Shown here piece by piece: positions 1 through 10,568 of a stretch of 64,000 bases of DNA (position 1 is its first letter; each line of letters starts with the position of its first letter). The stretch is from contig KV918921.1 in assembly GCA_002049455.2 (NCBI GenBank), positions 62,001 to 126,000 on the forward strand, given 5' to 3'. A program made the translations under genes and the position numbers. The notes under the pieces are model-generated. The model worked only from the letters and a program-made list of their open reading frames with translations, made no database searches and had not been told where the DNA came from. This DNA is from Porphyra umbilicalis. Its lineage: Eukaryota; Rhodophyta; Bangiophyceae; Bangiales; Bangiaceae.

Positions 1-293
1 AATATAGTGCGCTACCTGAGCGACGGTCGTGACCGCAACCGCCTTGTAAGCCGCCGCCGGTTTGCGCACCCACCCCACCACGCCGTCCGCGCTCGCAAAA
101 CCCCGCCCCTCGGTCATTGGTAACAAGGTGAGGTATGAAAAATATTTGTTGACACTCCATGGAACAGACGCGGGCTCTTCCTTCTATGTACAGTGTACAG
201 AGCTACAATGATCTACACCCCGCAACTCCCCCGGCCGGCCCGTGCCCGTGTGCGGTGGCGACACTCAAGCTGACTGCGGCGTCGACGACACGG

Positions 294-1775
294 TCACACC
301 TTATCAATCACACTCTTGGACGTCTGGCCGGCCATGGCCACCTGCTGCTCGAGGCCCTCCACGAGCGCCAGCGCCTTGGCGTGCTCGGCCTTGAGCGCTT
401 TGACCTTGGCCGCCGCCGACGAGCGGAGCCCATCCTCCATGGCCGCCACGGCGCCAGAGCCGACATTGCCGCTCTGCAGCTTCTCCAGGTCGTCGCCAAT
501 CGTCTTGACAAGCGCCTCGGCGCGGGCGCGCTCCTCGGCCAGCGCCGCCACGCGCGAGTCGGTCGTCGCCTGGAGCTCCGCCTCAGCCGACGACACGATG
601 GCGTCCACGTCCGGGCGGGTGGCGCCCTCGGCATCGGCGGCGAGCGCGTCGGCAAGGTCCGCCGCCTTGGCGCGGTCGACTTGGAGCGTCGCCGCTTGCT
701 GCGTGGTGATATTGGTGAGCTCGCTGTGGAGCGCCCGGAGCGCATCCTTGAGCTCCATCTTGTCACCGACGAGCTCGGCAATGGCCGTGTCCTTCTCCTC
801 CACAATACCCGCCAGCTCATTCTTCTTGTCCGCAATGAGGCGCTTGAGGTCCGCCACCTCCGCGTTGGCGCCTTCCAGCGTCGACAGCAGGTCCTTCTTA
901 GCCTCCACTTCGGCGGCGAGCTCAGCTTCGAGGGCGGCCTTGTCCTCGGCAAGTGCCGCCTTTTTGGCCGTCAAGTCCGACGTGGTGCCCTGCAGCTGGT
1001 CCTTCTCCGCCTCCTCGGCGTCGAGCTTGTCCTGCAGCTCTGCGCGGAGGGCAAACAGGTTGTCCAACTCGGCACGGTTGGCCTCCAGCCGCGCCTGGAC
1101 ATTTTTCTTGTCCTTGGACACGTCCGCGACGGTGCCGCGGAGGTCGGCATTCTCCTTGGCGGCCGCGTCGCGCTCCGCCTGCAGGTCGCCCTTGGCGTCG
1201 GCGAGCATGGACTGGTCTCTCAGCAGCTGCTCCGTCTCCTCCTCCAACTGCCCAATGGTCATGGCCTTGGCCTCCACGGCCTTGGCCTTGTCCTTGGCCT
1301 CCAACTCGAGTTGTTCGGTCATCGTGCAGAGCTCGGCGATGCGCGCCTCATCCTTTTGCTTGATCGAATCGAGGTCCGCCTCGACGGCCGCCTTGGCCGC
1401 CTGCAGCTCCTTGATTTTGGCAGCCTTGGCGTCGGCCGCCTTTTGCGTGTCCGTGAGCACCTCCTTGGTGCCGTCGGCAGCCTCCTTGGTGTCCTCGAGG
1501 AGGGCGGCCGTCTTGTCCGCCTCTTTCAGGTCGTAAAACATGTCCTTGTTCTTGGCCAGGAGCGTCTCATTCGTCGTCGTCACCTGCTGCAGCTCCGTCG
1601 AGAGGTTGGCGAGCTTGGCCTTGAGCGCCTCGGTGAGGCGCAGGACCGCATTGTTTTGCTGCATGGCCACCGCCTCGAGGGAGTCGAGGTGGGTGTCGAC
1701 GCCCGCACCGGCCGGGACCTTCTTGGTCGTCGTCGTCGTCGTCGTCTTGGACGACACCCCCTGATCGGCCTTCAT
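294..1775 (-). CDS. Coiled-coil protein, paralog of the gene at 3790-6072
   Basis: Encodes 493 aa, almost wholly heptad-like alpha-helix rich in Ala, Glu, Lys, Leu and Asp, with no membrane segment. I chose the ATG at 1775, not the upstream in-frame one at 2009. The stretch between them is Pro/Arg low complexity and contains a TATA box, and residue 1 onward aligns with the neighbour. After a short Thr/Lys segment (SSKTTTTTTTKK), the protein follows the C-terminal ~510 residues of the plus-strand neighbour almost end to end (ALKAKLANL against SLKAKLAAL; EHAKALALV against EHARALALV). The two genes are therefore divergent duplicates in head-to-head orientation. The LEA-like N-terminal half of the neighbour is absent here. 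A cytoskeletal, scaffold or stress-protectant role is possible, but no function can be assigned. An ORF antisense to it is a composition shadow. Confidence 0.8.
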   Translation of the reverse strand: MKADQGVSSKTTTTTTTKKVPAGAGVDTHLDSLEAVAMQQNNAVLRLTEALKAKLANLSTELQQVTTTNETLLAKNKDMFYDLKEADKTAALLEDTKEAADGTKEVLTDTQKAADAKAAKIKELQAAKAAVEADLDSIKQKDEARIAELCTMTEQLELEAKDKAKAVEAKAMTIGQLEEETEQLLRDQSMLADAKGDLQAERDAAAKENADLRGTVADVSKDKKNVQARLEANRAELDNLFALRAELQDKLDAEEAEKDQLQGTTSDLTAKKAALAEDKAALEAELAAEVEAKKDLLSTLEGANAEVADLKRLIADKKNELAGIVEEKDTAIAELVGDKMELKDALRALHSELTNITTQQAATLQVDRAKAADLADALAADAEGATRPDVDAIVSSAEAELQATTDSRVAALAEERARAEALVKTIGDDLEKLQSGNVGSGAVAAMEDGLRSSAAAKVKALKAEHAKALALVEGLEQQVAMAGQTSKSVIDKV

Positions 1776-1965
1776 CGTTGCGGCGAGTGGGGGCGGGGAC
1801 ACGGAGGGGGAAGCGTCGCGCGTCTCGGTCAGCGCGCGTCGGCGGCGGGGGTGGGGCGGCGGTCGTGCGGTAGGGGACGGGGGGGAGGCTGGGGAAACGA
1901 GCTCAGCGACAATGCCTGTGCGTGCGACCCGCTGCCACTGCTTGCCGCGCCCCAGTCGCTGCCGC

Positions 1966-1973
1966 GTATATAA
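1966..1973 (-). promoter_or_regulatory. TATA box of the minus-strand coiled-coil gene
   Basis: Read on the minus strand this is ATTATATAC in a very GC-rich background. It lies about 190 nt upstream of the chosen ATG at 1775, which would give a 5' UTR of roughly 160 nt. It also argues against the upstream ATG at 2009, which would sit before the TATA. Confidence 0.45.
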
Positions 1974-3789
1974 TCGGTCGCCGCCCGCCAGCTCAGCGGG
2001 ACGAGCCAACGGGTAGGCAGACCGGGCACATCATGCGGGGGCACCGCTCCACGGCCGCGCCAGCCGCCCGCGCCACGCGGTCGCCGATTGCATCTCGGCC
2101 GCGCCGCGCCGAGCGGGGGGGGGGGGGGGGGGGGCACCCCGCATTGCGCCGCCGCACCCGCCCCCACCCACCCGGGGGGGTCACCCGCGCACACGTGCAA
2201 AGCCGCCGCCGATGCACCGGGGGGCCGGCGGGGGACACACGCCAGGCAGCCAGCCCCTCCCACCCGCCACTGGCGCTCCAGTAGCTACAACCCCCCCCCC
2301 CCCCCCGTCGCGGCGGCCGCGGCTCGTGCCCCACGGCCGGGACACACGCCGACGGCGCTTCCACGCGGCTGCACCCGCGCGGCGGTGCCGCCGCCTGCGG
2401 CGGCCGCCCCCCTCCATACGCCGTGCAAACAGGGGCGGGACACGCCCGCCCGCCCGCCCGCGGCCGCGGGTGCGCGACACGCGCCAGTGCCGCGCCGGCC
2501 GGCCGGCCGCCGCGGCCGGCGCGCCGCCCGCGCGCGGCCGCCACCGTGTCGCCCCAATCTCCACGCGCCGCGCCTCGTCCACCCCCGAGTCGGGGGAACC
2601 AGGCCCCCCCCGGTGCGGGGTGCAAAGAGCGGCGGCTGCCGCCGCCGCCGCACCCCGACGCTTCCGTCAACGTCGACGCGGGGACACGCCCGGCCGCGGG
2701 ACGCGCCCCCGTTGGGGGCGACCGGCAAGGGCCTCGCACGGACGGGGGGTGCCAACGGCCGCGAGATCCGCCCAGACGAGGCCGCCGCTTTTGCAACTGG
2801 CAAGCGCAAGCGGCGTGGCCGCGCCGCATCCGGATGATATCCATCCCCCCCCCCTCCTCTGCACGCAGGGGATTTGCATTCACCGGCCGTGTCTCGGCTC
2901 CCCCGCCTTGCAGGTTTGGAACCATGGTCGGCCGCCGGCCGCGCGCCGACGGGCGTCGACGCGCGGCGGCGGCCGGCGGTCTGCCAGCGGCGGTTGCTCG
3001 TCCGCGACAGTCCCCCCCCCCCCCCCCCCCCCCCACCTTCTCGAGTCTTCCGCCGCCGGTCCACCACGCCGCCCCCCGCCTGCAAGTCCGTCTCACGCCG
3101 ACGCCCCGGCGGCGGCGGCATGAAAGGCGGCGGCGGCGCCCCGCGCGCCCGCCGGCAGGCGCCCGCCGACGCCCTTTTTGTTTGCACAGCCGCGCCGCAT
3201 TGCACGCGGGGGGGGGGGGGCGGGGGGGCTGGAGGCGCCCGCCGCGCGCGGCGCTGCGGGTGCCGCGTCGGCGGCAGGCGCGGCGTGCCCCTCGGGGGGG
3301 AGGGGGCGGGGGGGGGGGGGGGTGGAACCGGATCCACCCCGCCGCCCCGCCGACGGGGCAGTCACGTGGGGGCGCCGCCTGCGCGGCGGCGGGCGGGCGC
3401 GGCGGCGTGCTGCTGCCAGCGCCGCGCGTGGCGCGTCGGCGGGTGGCGGCTGCCGTAGCGGGGCGTGGGTCGGGGGGGTGGGGGCGTGGGGGGGGGGGGT
3501 GAGCCGGGAGCGTCCCTGCACGGCGCGGCCGGCGTGACGCGGAGCAGGGGTCTGGCGTCTGGCTACAAGAAGCGTGCGGCCCGTCCCCCCGTCCCTGCAC
3601 CCCGCCGCTTCACCACCACGACCGACCCGCACGCGCGCTGATCGCTACCCCCACCCCGCGTCCCCACCCGCCCCCTTGCCGCACCGACGCCCCGACCGTC
3701 ACCCCACCGCGCTGCCGGCGTCTCCCACGCACGCGCCACGCCCCCCCCCCCCCCCCCCCCTCCCCTCCGCCCCCACCACCTTCCCCATC
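1974..3789. other. Head-to-head spacer with extreme GC and long G/C homopolymers
   Basis: No convincing gene. The many overlapping ORFs on both strands are Pro/Arg/Ala/Gly artefacts of very high GC. Long runs include about 20 G near 2115-2134, about 16 C near 2291-2306, about 23 C near 3012-3034, and G runs near 3208, 3224, 3312 and 3491. It is the shared upstream region of two divergent paralogs and should hold both promoters. The G tracts could form G-quadruplexes. Run lengths here may not be exact. Confidence 0.6.
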
Positions 3790-6072
3790 ATGCCGGCCAA
3801 AAACCCCCTGCAGCAGCTCGGCGGCGCCTTCAACTCGGCCGCCTCGGCGGTGGCTGACAGCGCCAAGGCCGTCTTTACCAACGCCAATGACGAGGAGGAC
3901 AATGTGTCGCGGCAGATGCAGTCGGCGGGCGATCAATTTGCGGCGGCCGGCGACAAGATGAAGGCGCAGGCGTCTGAGGCGGCCGACGACATGAAGGCCA
4001 AGGCGGGGTCGGCGGCGGAGGATGTCAAGGCGCGGGCGGCAGATGCCAAGGCCAAGGCGGGCTCGGCGGCGGAGGATGCCAAGGCCAAGGCGGGGTCGGC
4101 GGCGGAGGACGCCAAGGACGCGGTTGGCTCGGCGGCGAAGGATGCCAAGGCCAAGGCGGGCTCGGCGGCGGAGGACGCCAAGGACGCGGCCGGCTCGGCG
4201 GCAGAGAACACCAAGAAGGCGGCCGGCTCGGCGGCAGAGGACGCCAAGGACGCGGCCGGCTCGGCCGCCGACAAGGCGTCGGCCAAGTCGGACAAGGTCG
4301 CCTCGCAGGTTGGCGACGCCGTCGATGACGCGCAGTCGTCGGCCAAGCGCACTGCCGATACGACCACGTCGACGACGCAGTCGTCGTCTGGCGCCACGGA
4401 TGCGGTCGCCGCCACGGCCGACAAGGCGATGCAGGGCTCCGCCTCGGCCGTAGAAGAGGCGCGCGCCAAGGCCGCGGCGGTGGCCGCTGGCATGGACGCG
4501 GCGCCCGCCAGTGGCGGCGACGTCCGCACGGACGTCAAGTACAGCATGTCGTCGGGCGACGACGCGGGCGACGGCGGCTCGTTTACCAAGACGGTCACCA
4601 AGGACGTGACGGTCAGCAAGGGGCTCGGCGCGGTGCCGAGCGACGAGCTCAACAAGATTGAGACCGTCGCCATGGACCAGTCGTCGCGAACGTTCAAGCT
4701 GGTGGAGAGCCTCAAGGCCAAACTCGCCGCCCTCAACGACGAGTTTTCGGTCGTCACGTCTGAGAATGAGGCGCTGGCGGCGAGCAACGCGGGCCTCGGG
4801 GCGCACCTGGAAAAGGCGGGCGAGACGGAAAAGGCGCTCGACGCGACCAAGTCGGCGGTCGCCCAAACGCGGGAGGAGCTCGACGCGGCGCGCAAGCGGG
4901 CGGCGGACAATGCGGCCAAGCTGGCGGACCTTGCGGCCGCCAAAAAGGCGGCGGAGGAGGACCTGGCGGCCGTCGAGGCGGGGGACGCGGCCAAGATTGA
5001 GGAGCTCCAGCGCAAGGCCGACTCGCTCGCCGCCGACTTGGCGGCCAAGGACGGGGCGCTCAACGCCAAGACCGCCTACATTGGGGACCTCAAGTCGACG
5101 AATGAGGACTTGGCCGCCAAGACGGAGGCGCTCGGCGACAAGACGACGGCGCTCGAGGCGGAGCGCGACGACACGGTTGCCAACAATGCGCAGCTGGCGG
5201 ACGCGGTGGCCGACGCGTCGGCGGCCAAGTCGGCCATCAAGACGCAGCTGGACGATAATGTCGCGCAGCTCGAGGCGCTCTACGCCGAGCGCAAGGCCCT
5301 CCAGGCGGAGCTCGACAAGGAGGCGTCGACGGTCGACGGCCTGGAGGAGCAGGCGTCGACGCTCGCCGACGAAAAGGCGGCGCTCGAAGCCGCCAAGGCC
5401 GACACGGAGGCCGCGCTCGCCGACGAGACGGCCGCCAAGGAGGATGCGGCAACGACGCTCGACGACGCCCAAACGCAAGTCAATGCGCTGCGCGAGGAGC
5501 TGGCGGCGCTCAAGTCCAAGACGGCCGGCACGATCAAGGAAAAGGACGCGTTTATTGAGGAGCTCGCCGCCGACAAGAAGGAGCTCAAGACGGTCATTGA
5601 GACGGTCAAGAGCAAGCTGACGGCCGCGTCCGAGTCGCAGCTGCAGTCGCTGCAGGCGGAAAAGGCCAATGCGGAGAAGCTCGCCAACAGCCTCGGCCGC
5701 GACTTGGCGCGCGCCTCCGACTCGGCGCCGATCGACGCGGCCGTCTCGTCGGTGCAGGATAAGCTTGCCGCCGCGACGCAGGCGCAGGTGGCGGCACTGG
5801 CGGCGCAGCAGGACAAGGCGCGGGCGCTCATGGCGTCGCTCGAGGAGCAAATCGCGGCGGCCAAGGACCCGGCCGTCGTCTCGTCGGCCGTGTCGGCGGT
5901 CAAGGAGCAGGTGGGGGCCGCGTCGGAGGATCAGGCGCGGGCGCTGCAGTCGGAGCACGCGCGGGCGCTGGCGCTCGTCAACAAGCTCAATGAGCAGATT
6001 GAGAAGGCGTCGTCGGCCAAGCGCATCGTCACGGACGTGACGGCGCCGACCAATGTGGAGATGGAGTCCTAG
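3790..6072 (+). CDS. LEA-like/coiled-coil fusion protein
   Basis: 760 aa from the ATG at 3790, directly after a Pro-rich leader with a long C run. Residues ~1-60 are a lead-in. Residues ~60-165 are tandem 11-residue-type repeats of the kind AKAKAGSAAEDAKDA, typical of group-3 LEA and related amphipathic desiccation-protectant helices. Residues ~165-250 are Ser/Thr/Ala-rich. Residues ~250-760 form a long Ala/Glu/Lys/Asp coiled coil homologous to the divergent neighbour at 294-1775. LEA-type proteins protect membranes and proteins in drying cells, which would suit an intertidal alga, but that is inference. No signal peptide or membrane span is seen. It ends in TAG after MES. The two-part layout suggests a LEA-like module joined to an older coiled-coil gene, or its loss from the paralog. 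Confidence 0.85.
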   Translation: MPAKNPLQQLGGAFNSAASAVADSAKAVFTNANDEEDNVSRQMQSAGDQFAAAGDKMKAQASEAADDMKAKAGSAAEDVKARAADAKAKAGSAAEDAKAKAGSAAEDAKDAVGSAAKDAKAKAGSAAEDAKDAAGSAAENTKKAAGSAAEDAKDAAGSAADKASAKSDKVASQVGDAVDDAQSSAKRTADTTTSTTQSSSGATDAVAATADKAMQGSASAVEEARAKAAAVAAGMDAAPASGGDVRTDVKYSMSSGDDAGDGGSFTKTVTKDVTVSKGLGAVPSDELNKIETVAMDQSSRTFKLVESLKAKLAALNDEFSVVTSENEALAASNAGLGAHLEKAGETEKALDATKSAVAQTREELDAARKRAADNAAKLADLAAAKKAAEEDLAAVEAGDAAKIEELQRKADSLAADLAAKDGALNAKTAYIGDLKSTNEDLAAKTEALGDKTTALEAERDDTVANNAQLADAVADASAAKSAIKTQLDDNVAQLEALYAERKALQAELDKEASTVDGLEEQASTLADEKAALEAAKADTEAALADETAAKEDAATTLDDAQTQVNALREELAALKSKTAGTIKEKDAFIEELAADKKELKTVIETVKSKLTAASESQLQSLQAEKANAEKLANSLGRDLARASDSAPIDAAVSSVQDKLAAATQAQVAALAAQQDKARALMASLEEQIAAAKDPAVVSSAVSAVKEQVGAASEDQARALQSEHARALALVNKLNEQIEKASSAKRIVTDVTAPTNVEMES

Positions 6073-6418
6073 GGCGGAGCTTTCCCTGCGCGTGCCGGTG
6101 GAGCCGGTGGGACCTGCGGCCGTTGTGTGTCGGCCCAGTGCCGCGCAGTGCATGTACATATCAGTTCTGTGGACGTTTGGCTGAGCGAGCGGGGTTGTAG
6201 GACGCGTGTATAGGATGAACATCAGGGCTGTTCGTAGTGGCCATATCCATCTCGTGCTGCATCGTCGCGTCTGTGCACGCGCGCGTCCCGCGCCAGCGCT
6301 GAACGAAAAGAAAAGTCAAACAAGGTGTTTTGGTTGACAGCCGAAAAACGTAACTTCCGTCACTGCGGTGCGGTGTGCATCCGGCAAGCGGGGGCCTCTC
6401 ACGGCGGCACCCCCCCGC
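6073..6418. other. Convergent intergenic/3' UTR stretch
   Basis: Lies between the end of the LEA-like gene and the end of the minus-strand membrane-protein gene. It is less GC-rich than its surroundings, contains an AAAAGAAAAG tract near 6308, and holds no ORF with protein-like composition. It probably carries both 3' UTRs. Confidence 0.5.
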
Positions 6419-8120
6419 CTACACAGCCCCCCCCGGCTCGCCGACCAGGCTATTCAGCAGCGACGGCATGGACGGCGACGGCGGAAAGCCGGCAGCGACC
6501 GCCGCCGACAGGGTCTCTGGGAGCGGCCCAAACGTGAGCCCGGCCGACGACACGGTCGACCCGACCGCCGCCGCGTCGTCGGCGCGGCGGCCGTCGGCAG
6601 CGTCGCCGGCGGCGCCGTGCGCCTCGGCCCACGGGCGGCCAGAGGGCGTGGCGCCCGCGCCGGCAGCAGCCGACGGGGCGGGGCAGCCGGTCGCCGGTGG
6701 GGAACCCACCGCAGTCGGTCCGGGGGGGAGGGGGGAGGCGAGCGCGCCGTGTGGGGGCGGCGTCCACGTGCCGGGGGGGGGAGAATGCGAGGCGTGGGGG
6801 GGGGGGGACGCGCGGGGGGGGGGCGACGCGCGGGGGGGGGGCGGCGCGCGGGGGGGGGGGGCGCCGTGGGGAGGACGGCATGAGCGGGAAGCGGGCCGCC
6901 CCCGCCGCCGCCGCTTCGGCCGCCACTATGGCCGCCGCCGCTGCTGCGGCCGCCGCCGCTACCGCCGTCGCTGCCGCCGCCGCCGCTGCTGCGGCGGCCG
7001 CCGCGACCGCCGTCGCTGCCGCCGCCTCTGCTACTGCGGCGGCCGCTGCTGTCGCCATTGTCGCGGTGCCACCCCTCGAGGCGGGTCACCTTGTCCTCGG
7101 CCGCAACGCGGCGCCGCCGCTCGCGGCGGAGCAGCAGCAGCGCGCTGAGCGCGGCGGCCATGGCCGCCGCGGCCACGCCGCTGAGCGCCGACGCGGCGGC
7201 GACGAGGGCGTTGCGGTTGCCGCCGTCCAGCTGTGGCGGCACGACGATGTCGTTGCACGCTGCGGCGGCGGCGCCACGCAGCGGCAGCGCAGGTCCCGGA
7301 AGCACACCGTCGCACACGTCCCGCGGGAGGGTGGTACTGAACGTCGACCAGTAAACGGGCGCGGTCCGCCCCGCGGTCGCGTCGGTGAGCCACCCCACGT
7401 CGGCCGGGGCGTACTCGTCGGGGACGGCGGCGGCCGCCAGCGCCGGCTGCGAGGCAGCGTCCCCGGCGCCGGTCGGCCGCCACCGCCACGATGACGTGTC
7501 GGTGGGCAAGCGGCGTTCCCGGCCATTGGCTGTGTGGAGGACGAGGACGGCGGCCAAGGTGTTGCGGGTGACGTTGCCGCCCGCCTCGACGCGGACAGTG
7601 ATGTGCAGCTGCGAGCCGCCTCTGACGGTGAGGCGCGTCTTGGAGTTGGAGAAGATGACCCTGGTGCGGGGGAGGTTGTCTTGCGCATCCTTCGGGTCCG
7701 GTTGGGGCGGCGTTTGAGCGAGTCGTTGGGGGGGGGGGTGGGGGCAAAGCACGGCAAAGCCACCGGGACAATGCGGGCGGCAGTGGGCAGACTCGAGGTC
7801 GGTTTGGATACACGTCAGCGGCACTCCCCTCTGGACGAGCCCCACCGTCGGCCGAGCCGGGCCCCCGCGTTCATCCCCCTGGTGGCGGGCCGACGTACCA
7901 AATGGACCGACACGCGCGGGTAGAAGCAGGTCATGTCGAGGTAGGCCGAGCACGAAGCGGACTGCGCCGCCGCCCCCGCGATCGCGGTCGCGATTGCGGT
8001 CGCGCCCGCCGCGGCGGCGGCGACCAGCGCGGCGGCGGCGCCGCGGCAGCCGCGCCGCCTCGGCACCGTCGAGCGGCGGTGGGCTTGTCGACCCCCCGCA
8101 GAGGGGGCGTGCTGTTCCAT
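6419..8120 (-). CDS. Single-pass membrane protein, two exons (7899-8120 and 6419-7689)
   Basis: Exon 1 starts at ATG 8120 and encodes an Arg-rich start, an Ala-rich hydrophobic segment (signal or anchor) and a Cys-containing stretch (CSAYLDMTCFYPR). A 209-nt intron, 7690-7898, begins GTACGT and ends AAG, and joins the frames in phase 0. Exon 2 encodes a beta-rich, probably luminal or extracellular segment (VIFSNSKTRLTVRGGSQL), then an Ala/Leu transmembrane helix ending LLLLRRERRRR, then a Gly/Ser/Arg repeat tail. The frame is lost in C runs near 6770-6870. The most protein-like C-terminus (ending LLNSLVGEPGGAV at 6419) lies in another frame, so one or more run lengths are probably wrong. No family recognised. 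Upstream in-frame sequence on the minus strand (8300-8420) also looks partly protein-like, so the true start may be farther out. Confidence 0.5.
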
Positions 8121-8821
8121 TGTGGCCCGCGCAAGCAGGACGCGGCGCGGCGCGGACGTTTGTCGGTTACGGCGTAACGGGTGCGGGTTGCGGGCCGCTG
8201 GGACGTTGCGGGGCACCACCCGAATATGGGGGACGACGCTGATAGAGGTGCCGCGCCGCGAGTCGGTGTGAGCGTAGGTGGCCGGCTGCTGAATACGCGC
8301 CCGCCGCCCAGAGCCGCGGCCGTACTGTACCACCGTGTCGCTGTCGGTCGAAAAGAGGCACGTGTGCCACCCGCGCAGAAACCAATGCCCTATGGGAACG
8401 CCGCTCGACCGCATCCGCACGCACCGCTGGGGGGGAGCAGCTCGTCAGGGGGAACCCCCCGGCTGACGCGGCGGCTGGCGGCGGTCGGGCCTCCCGCCAT
8501 GCGCAGTCGCCCCGTGGATGCCCGCACCCGCCAATGTGCACGTGCGGTGGGTGCGTACGGGATGCGGCGCGGGGCGACTGAACGGCGGTCGCCGCCCGCT
8601 TACACGCCACCCGACGACGCCCGTCACGTTTCAAGATGGACCGCTCTGCGACGGTCGACGACCGGCGGACGCTCGCCCTCCCCACCAGATCAGTCGCTGC
8701 GAGCGGGCAGGCGCGGTACGCAGGGTGCACTGCTGCGCCCGCCACGCCCGGGATGCTGCTATCGCACACCCAGACGCCCTTGCGGTGTCAAACAGACGGA
8801 GCCCCTGACGGACAACAAGGG

Positions 8822-8833
8822 TATTTATTTATA
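8822..8833 (-). promoter_or_regulatory. Strong TATA-like element on the minus strand
   Basis: The minus strand reads TATAAATAAATA, one of the clearest TATA boxes in this GC-rich window. It would start minus transcripts near 8795, running toward an ATG at 8769 and, farther on, the membrane-protein exon at 8120. Either that gene has a long leader or undetected 5' exon(s), or a short unrecognised gene lies between. Confidence 0.4.
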
Positions 8834-10568
8834 CTGTACCCGTGGCGTGGATGGGGGAGGGACCGGGCGCATGTGGCATCGTGCGGGGGTTGAGTGTTAT
8901 GCAACGATGAGTCGCGGCAGGCTGTAGCCTGCTGGCGTGGCCTGCGCGGCTCCCGCGGTCGCAGAACCCGCTCTATGGCTGTTGACAGTGGCGATCTGGT
9001 GGTCCCGCCCAGCGCCGTGGCGGCAGACTTGTCGATGGCCTGACAGGCGCTGAAAGGGAGCGGGCTGTGTAGCACTGTATCAGTCTCCCGTCAAAGAAAG
9101 CGCACGCCTACCGCGGCAGCCGTCGACGAGCGGTGATTAAGTAAGGTGCACAGGATCACCGCGATGCCGAATGACACCGGGCCACCTCGAGCGTACTCCA
9201 TGTTTCGTGAGCTTATGGTTCTCGGTGCTGTCAGGCCAAGACGGCCAGAGCTACTCCTGACGAGATGACGAGTGAGCTGCGACCGCCACTCTGTTTCGCC
9301 ACCATGTACAGTGATAGCACCACAAGGAAAGCGAGAGTAGCTATACCAGTCAAAGAGGCCTTCCGCATCGTGCACATAGGGCTGGATGCGTGACAGAAAG
9401 CGGAATGGAGACGACAACGGCGAGGAAGGATGGAGGAAACAAGGCAGGAACTGGAAAGTAAGAAGCCAGAAGCAACTCCTCCCTCGGGTGGCCACCATGA
9501 AGCTCCAGACAAAGACATACACAGCTACCAATGTGCTCCGGTGAACAGGCCAAGCCTGCCTGCTCGTGAAATCGGGTAACACAACTGAACAACAGTACAG
9601 AACTATTGCTGATCCAGCCGCCCCCCACGAGGATGCCTCTCTCCCCCACGAGGATGTCCATCAGCCTCTCTCGCATCCCATCTCCACCAGTATCTCCCCC
9701 TCTGCCCCCATCGTGGTGCACCCTTGCCCCGAGCATCAAGCCGCCACACCCCCACCGCCTCTGCTACAGCGCCACCGCCGCCCTTGGGTGCTTCCCTGGC
9801 AAGACAGCCAGCCCCTCCACACCCTCCTCTGCCACCCCCCCGGTGTGCGCTGCAATTCGCGACGTGGCGGCTCACTGAGCACGCGACGAAGCGCCACATC
9901 CTCCCTCCCCTACCGGCGAGCGCAGCGGCGGCGCGGCGCGCATGCTGTTTGCCGCCTGTGTTTTGCAGGGGGGCGGATCCCGTTGGCGGCACCCCCACCC
10001 ACTGATCGCCTCGGCGAGGCGGCGTGGAGTGGATGCCCCCAGATTTGCACTTCGCTGCACTCTCGAGCCAACCGCCGGCCAGCCAATCGTCCTCCCCGGG
10101 CCAGGTGGCTGTAAGGAGTCACAACCTGCATCTGGCCACGGTGCGGCCAGCTGTCGTGCCCGTGGCCTCTCGAACCCGTCCGGCCGGTCCGTTTGCGGGG
10201 GCGGCGTGCGGCTGCCGCGCAGCCGTGCCTTCTGCCGAGCGCGCACGACGAGGAGGGGAAAGGGGCGGCGGGTTGCCCGCTGTGACTGACACCCCTGGCC
10301 GCTCGAACGGACGGCCCGCACCGTTCCCCGCTCCCCCTCCACTCATATCGGGCTGTCAGACACTGTCCGAGTTTGCCCACGCCATCAGTGCCGCCCTCAC
10401 ACTGGGGCCACCCCGTGCTCACGCGTCGTGCTCGCGTTCTCCATTGGTTTCCTTGCTGTTTGCCCTTTGAATCCCCCTGACGCTGCTCTTGTTGCTCTCA
10501 CCCACTTGTCTACACTATTTTTTTTCACGCTGTTCGGTCTCACTCGTTCGTTGTCCTTACGCTACGTG
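8834..10568. other. No confident gene; 5' region of the phosphatase gene
   Basis: Composition near 9060-9600 is markedly less GC-rich. ORFs of 90-180 aa exist on both strands, but none has a recognisable domain or a clear start context. The part near 10480-10568 is pyrimidine-rich (including TTTTTTTT at 10518-10525) and looks like the 5' UTR of the following gene. An ORF at 10024-10470 may be an upstream ORF or chance. Confidence 0.4.

Noticed and set aside
159..1973. 604-codon ORF antisense to the first coiled-coil gene, and similar long antisense ORFs throughout
   Set aside because: In very GC-rich DNA stop codons are rare in every frame. The antisense products are Arg/Leu/Gly/Ala shadows of genes with clear codon and domain signals.
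6890..7060. Poly-alanine plus-strand protein
   Set aside because: This GCC/GCT repeat encodes the Gly/Ser/Arg tail of the minus-strand membrane protein; the plus frame has no other support.
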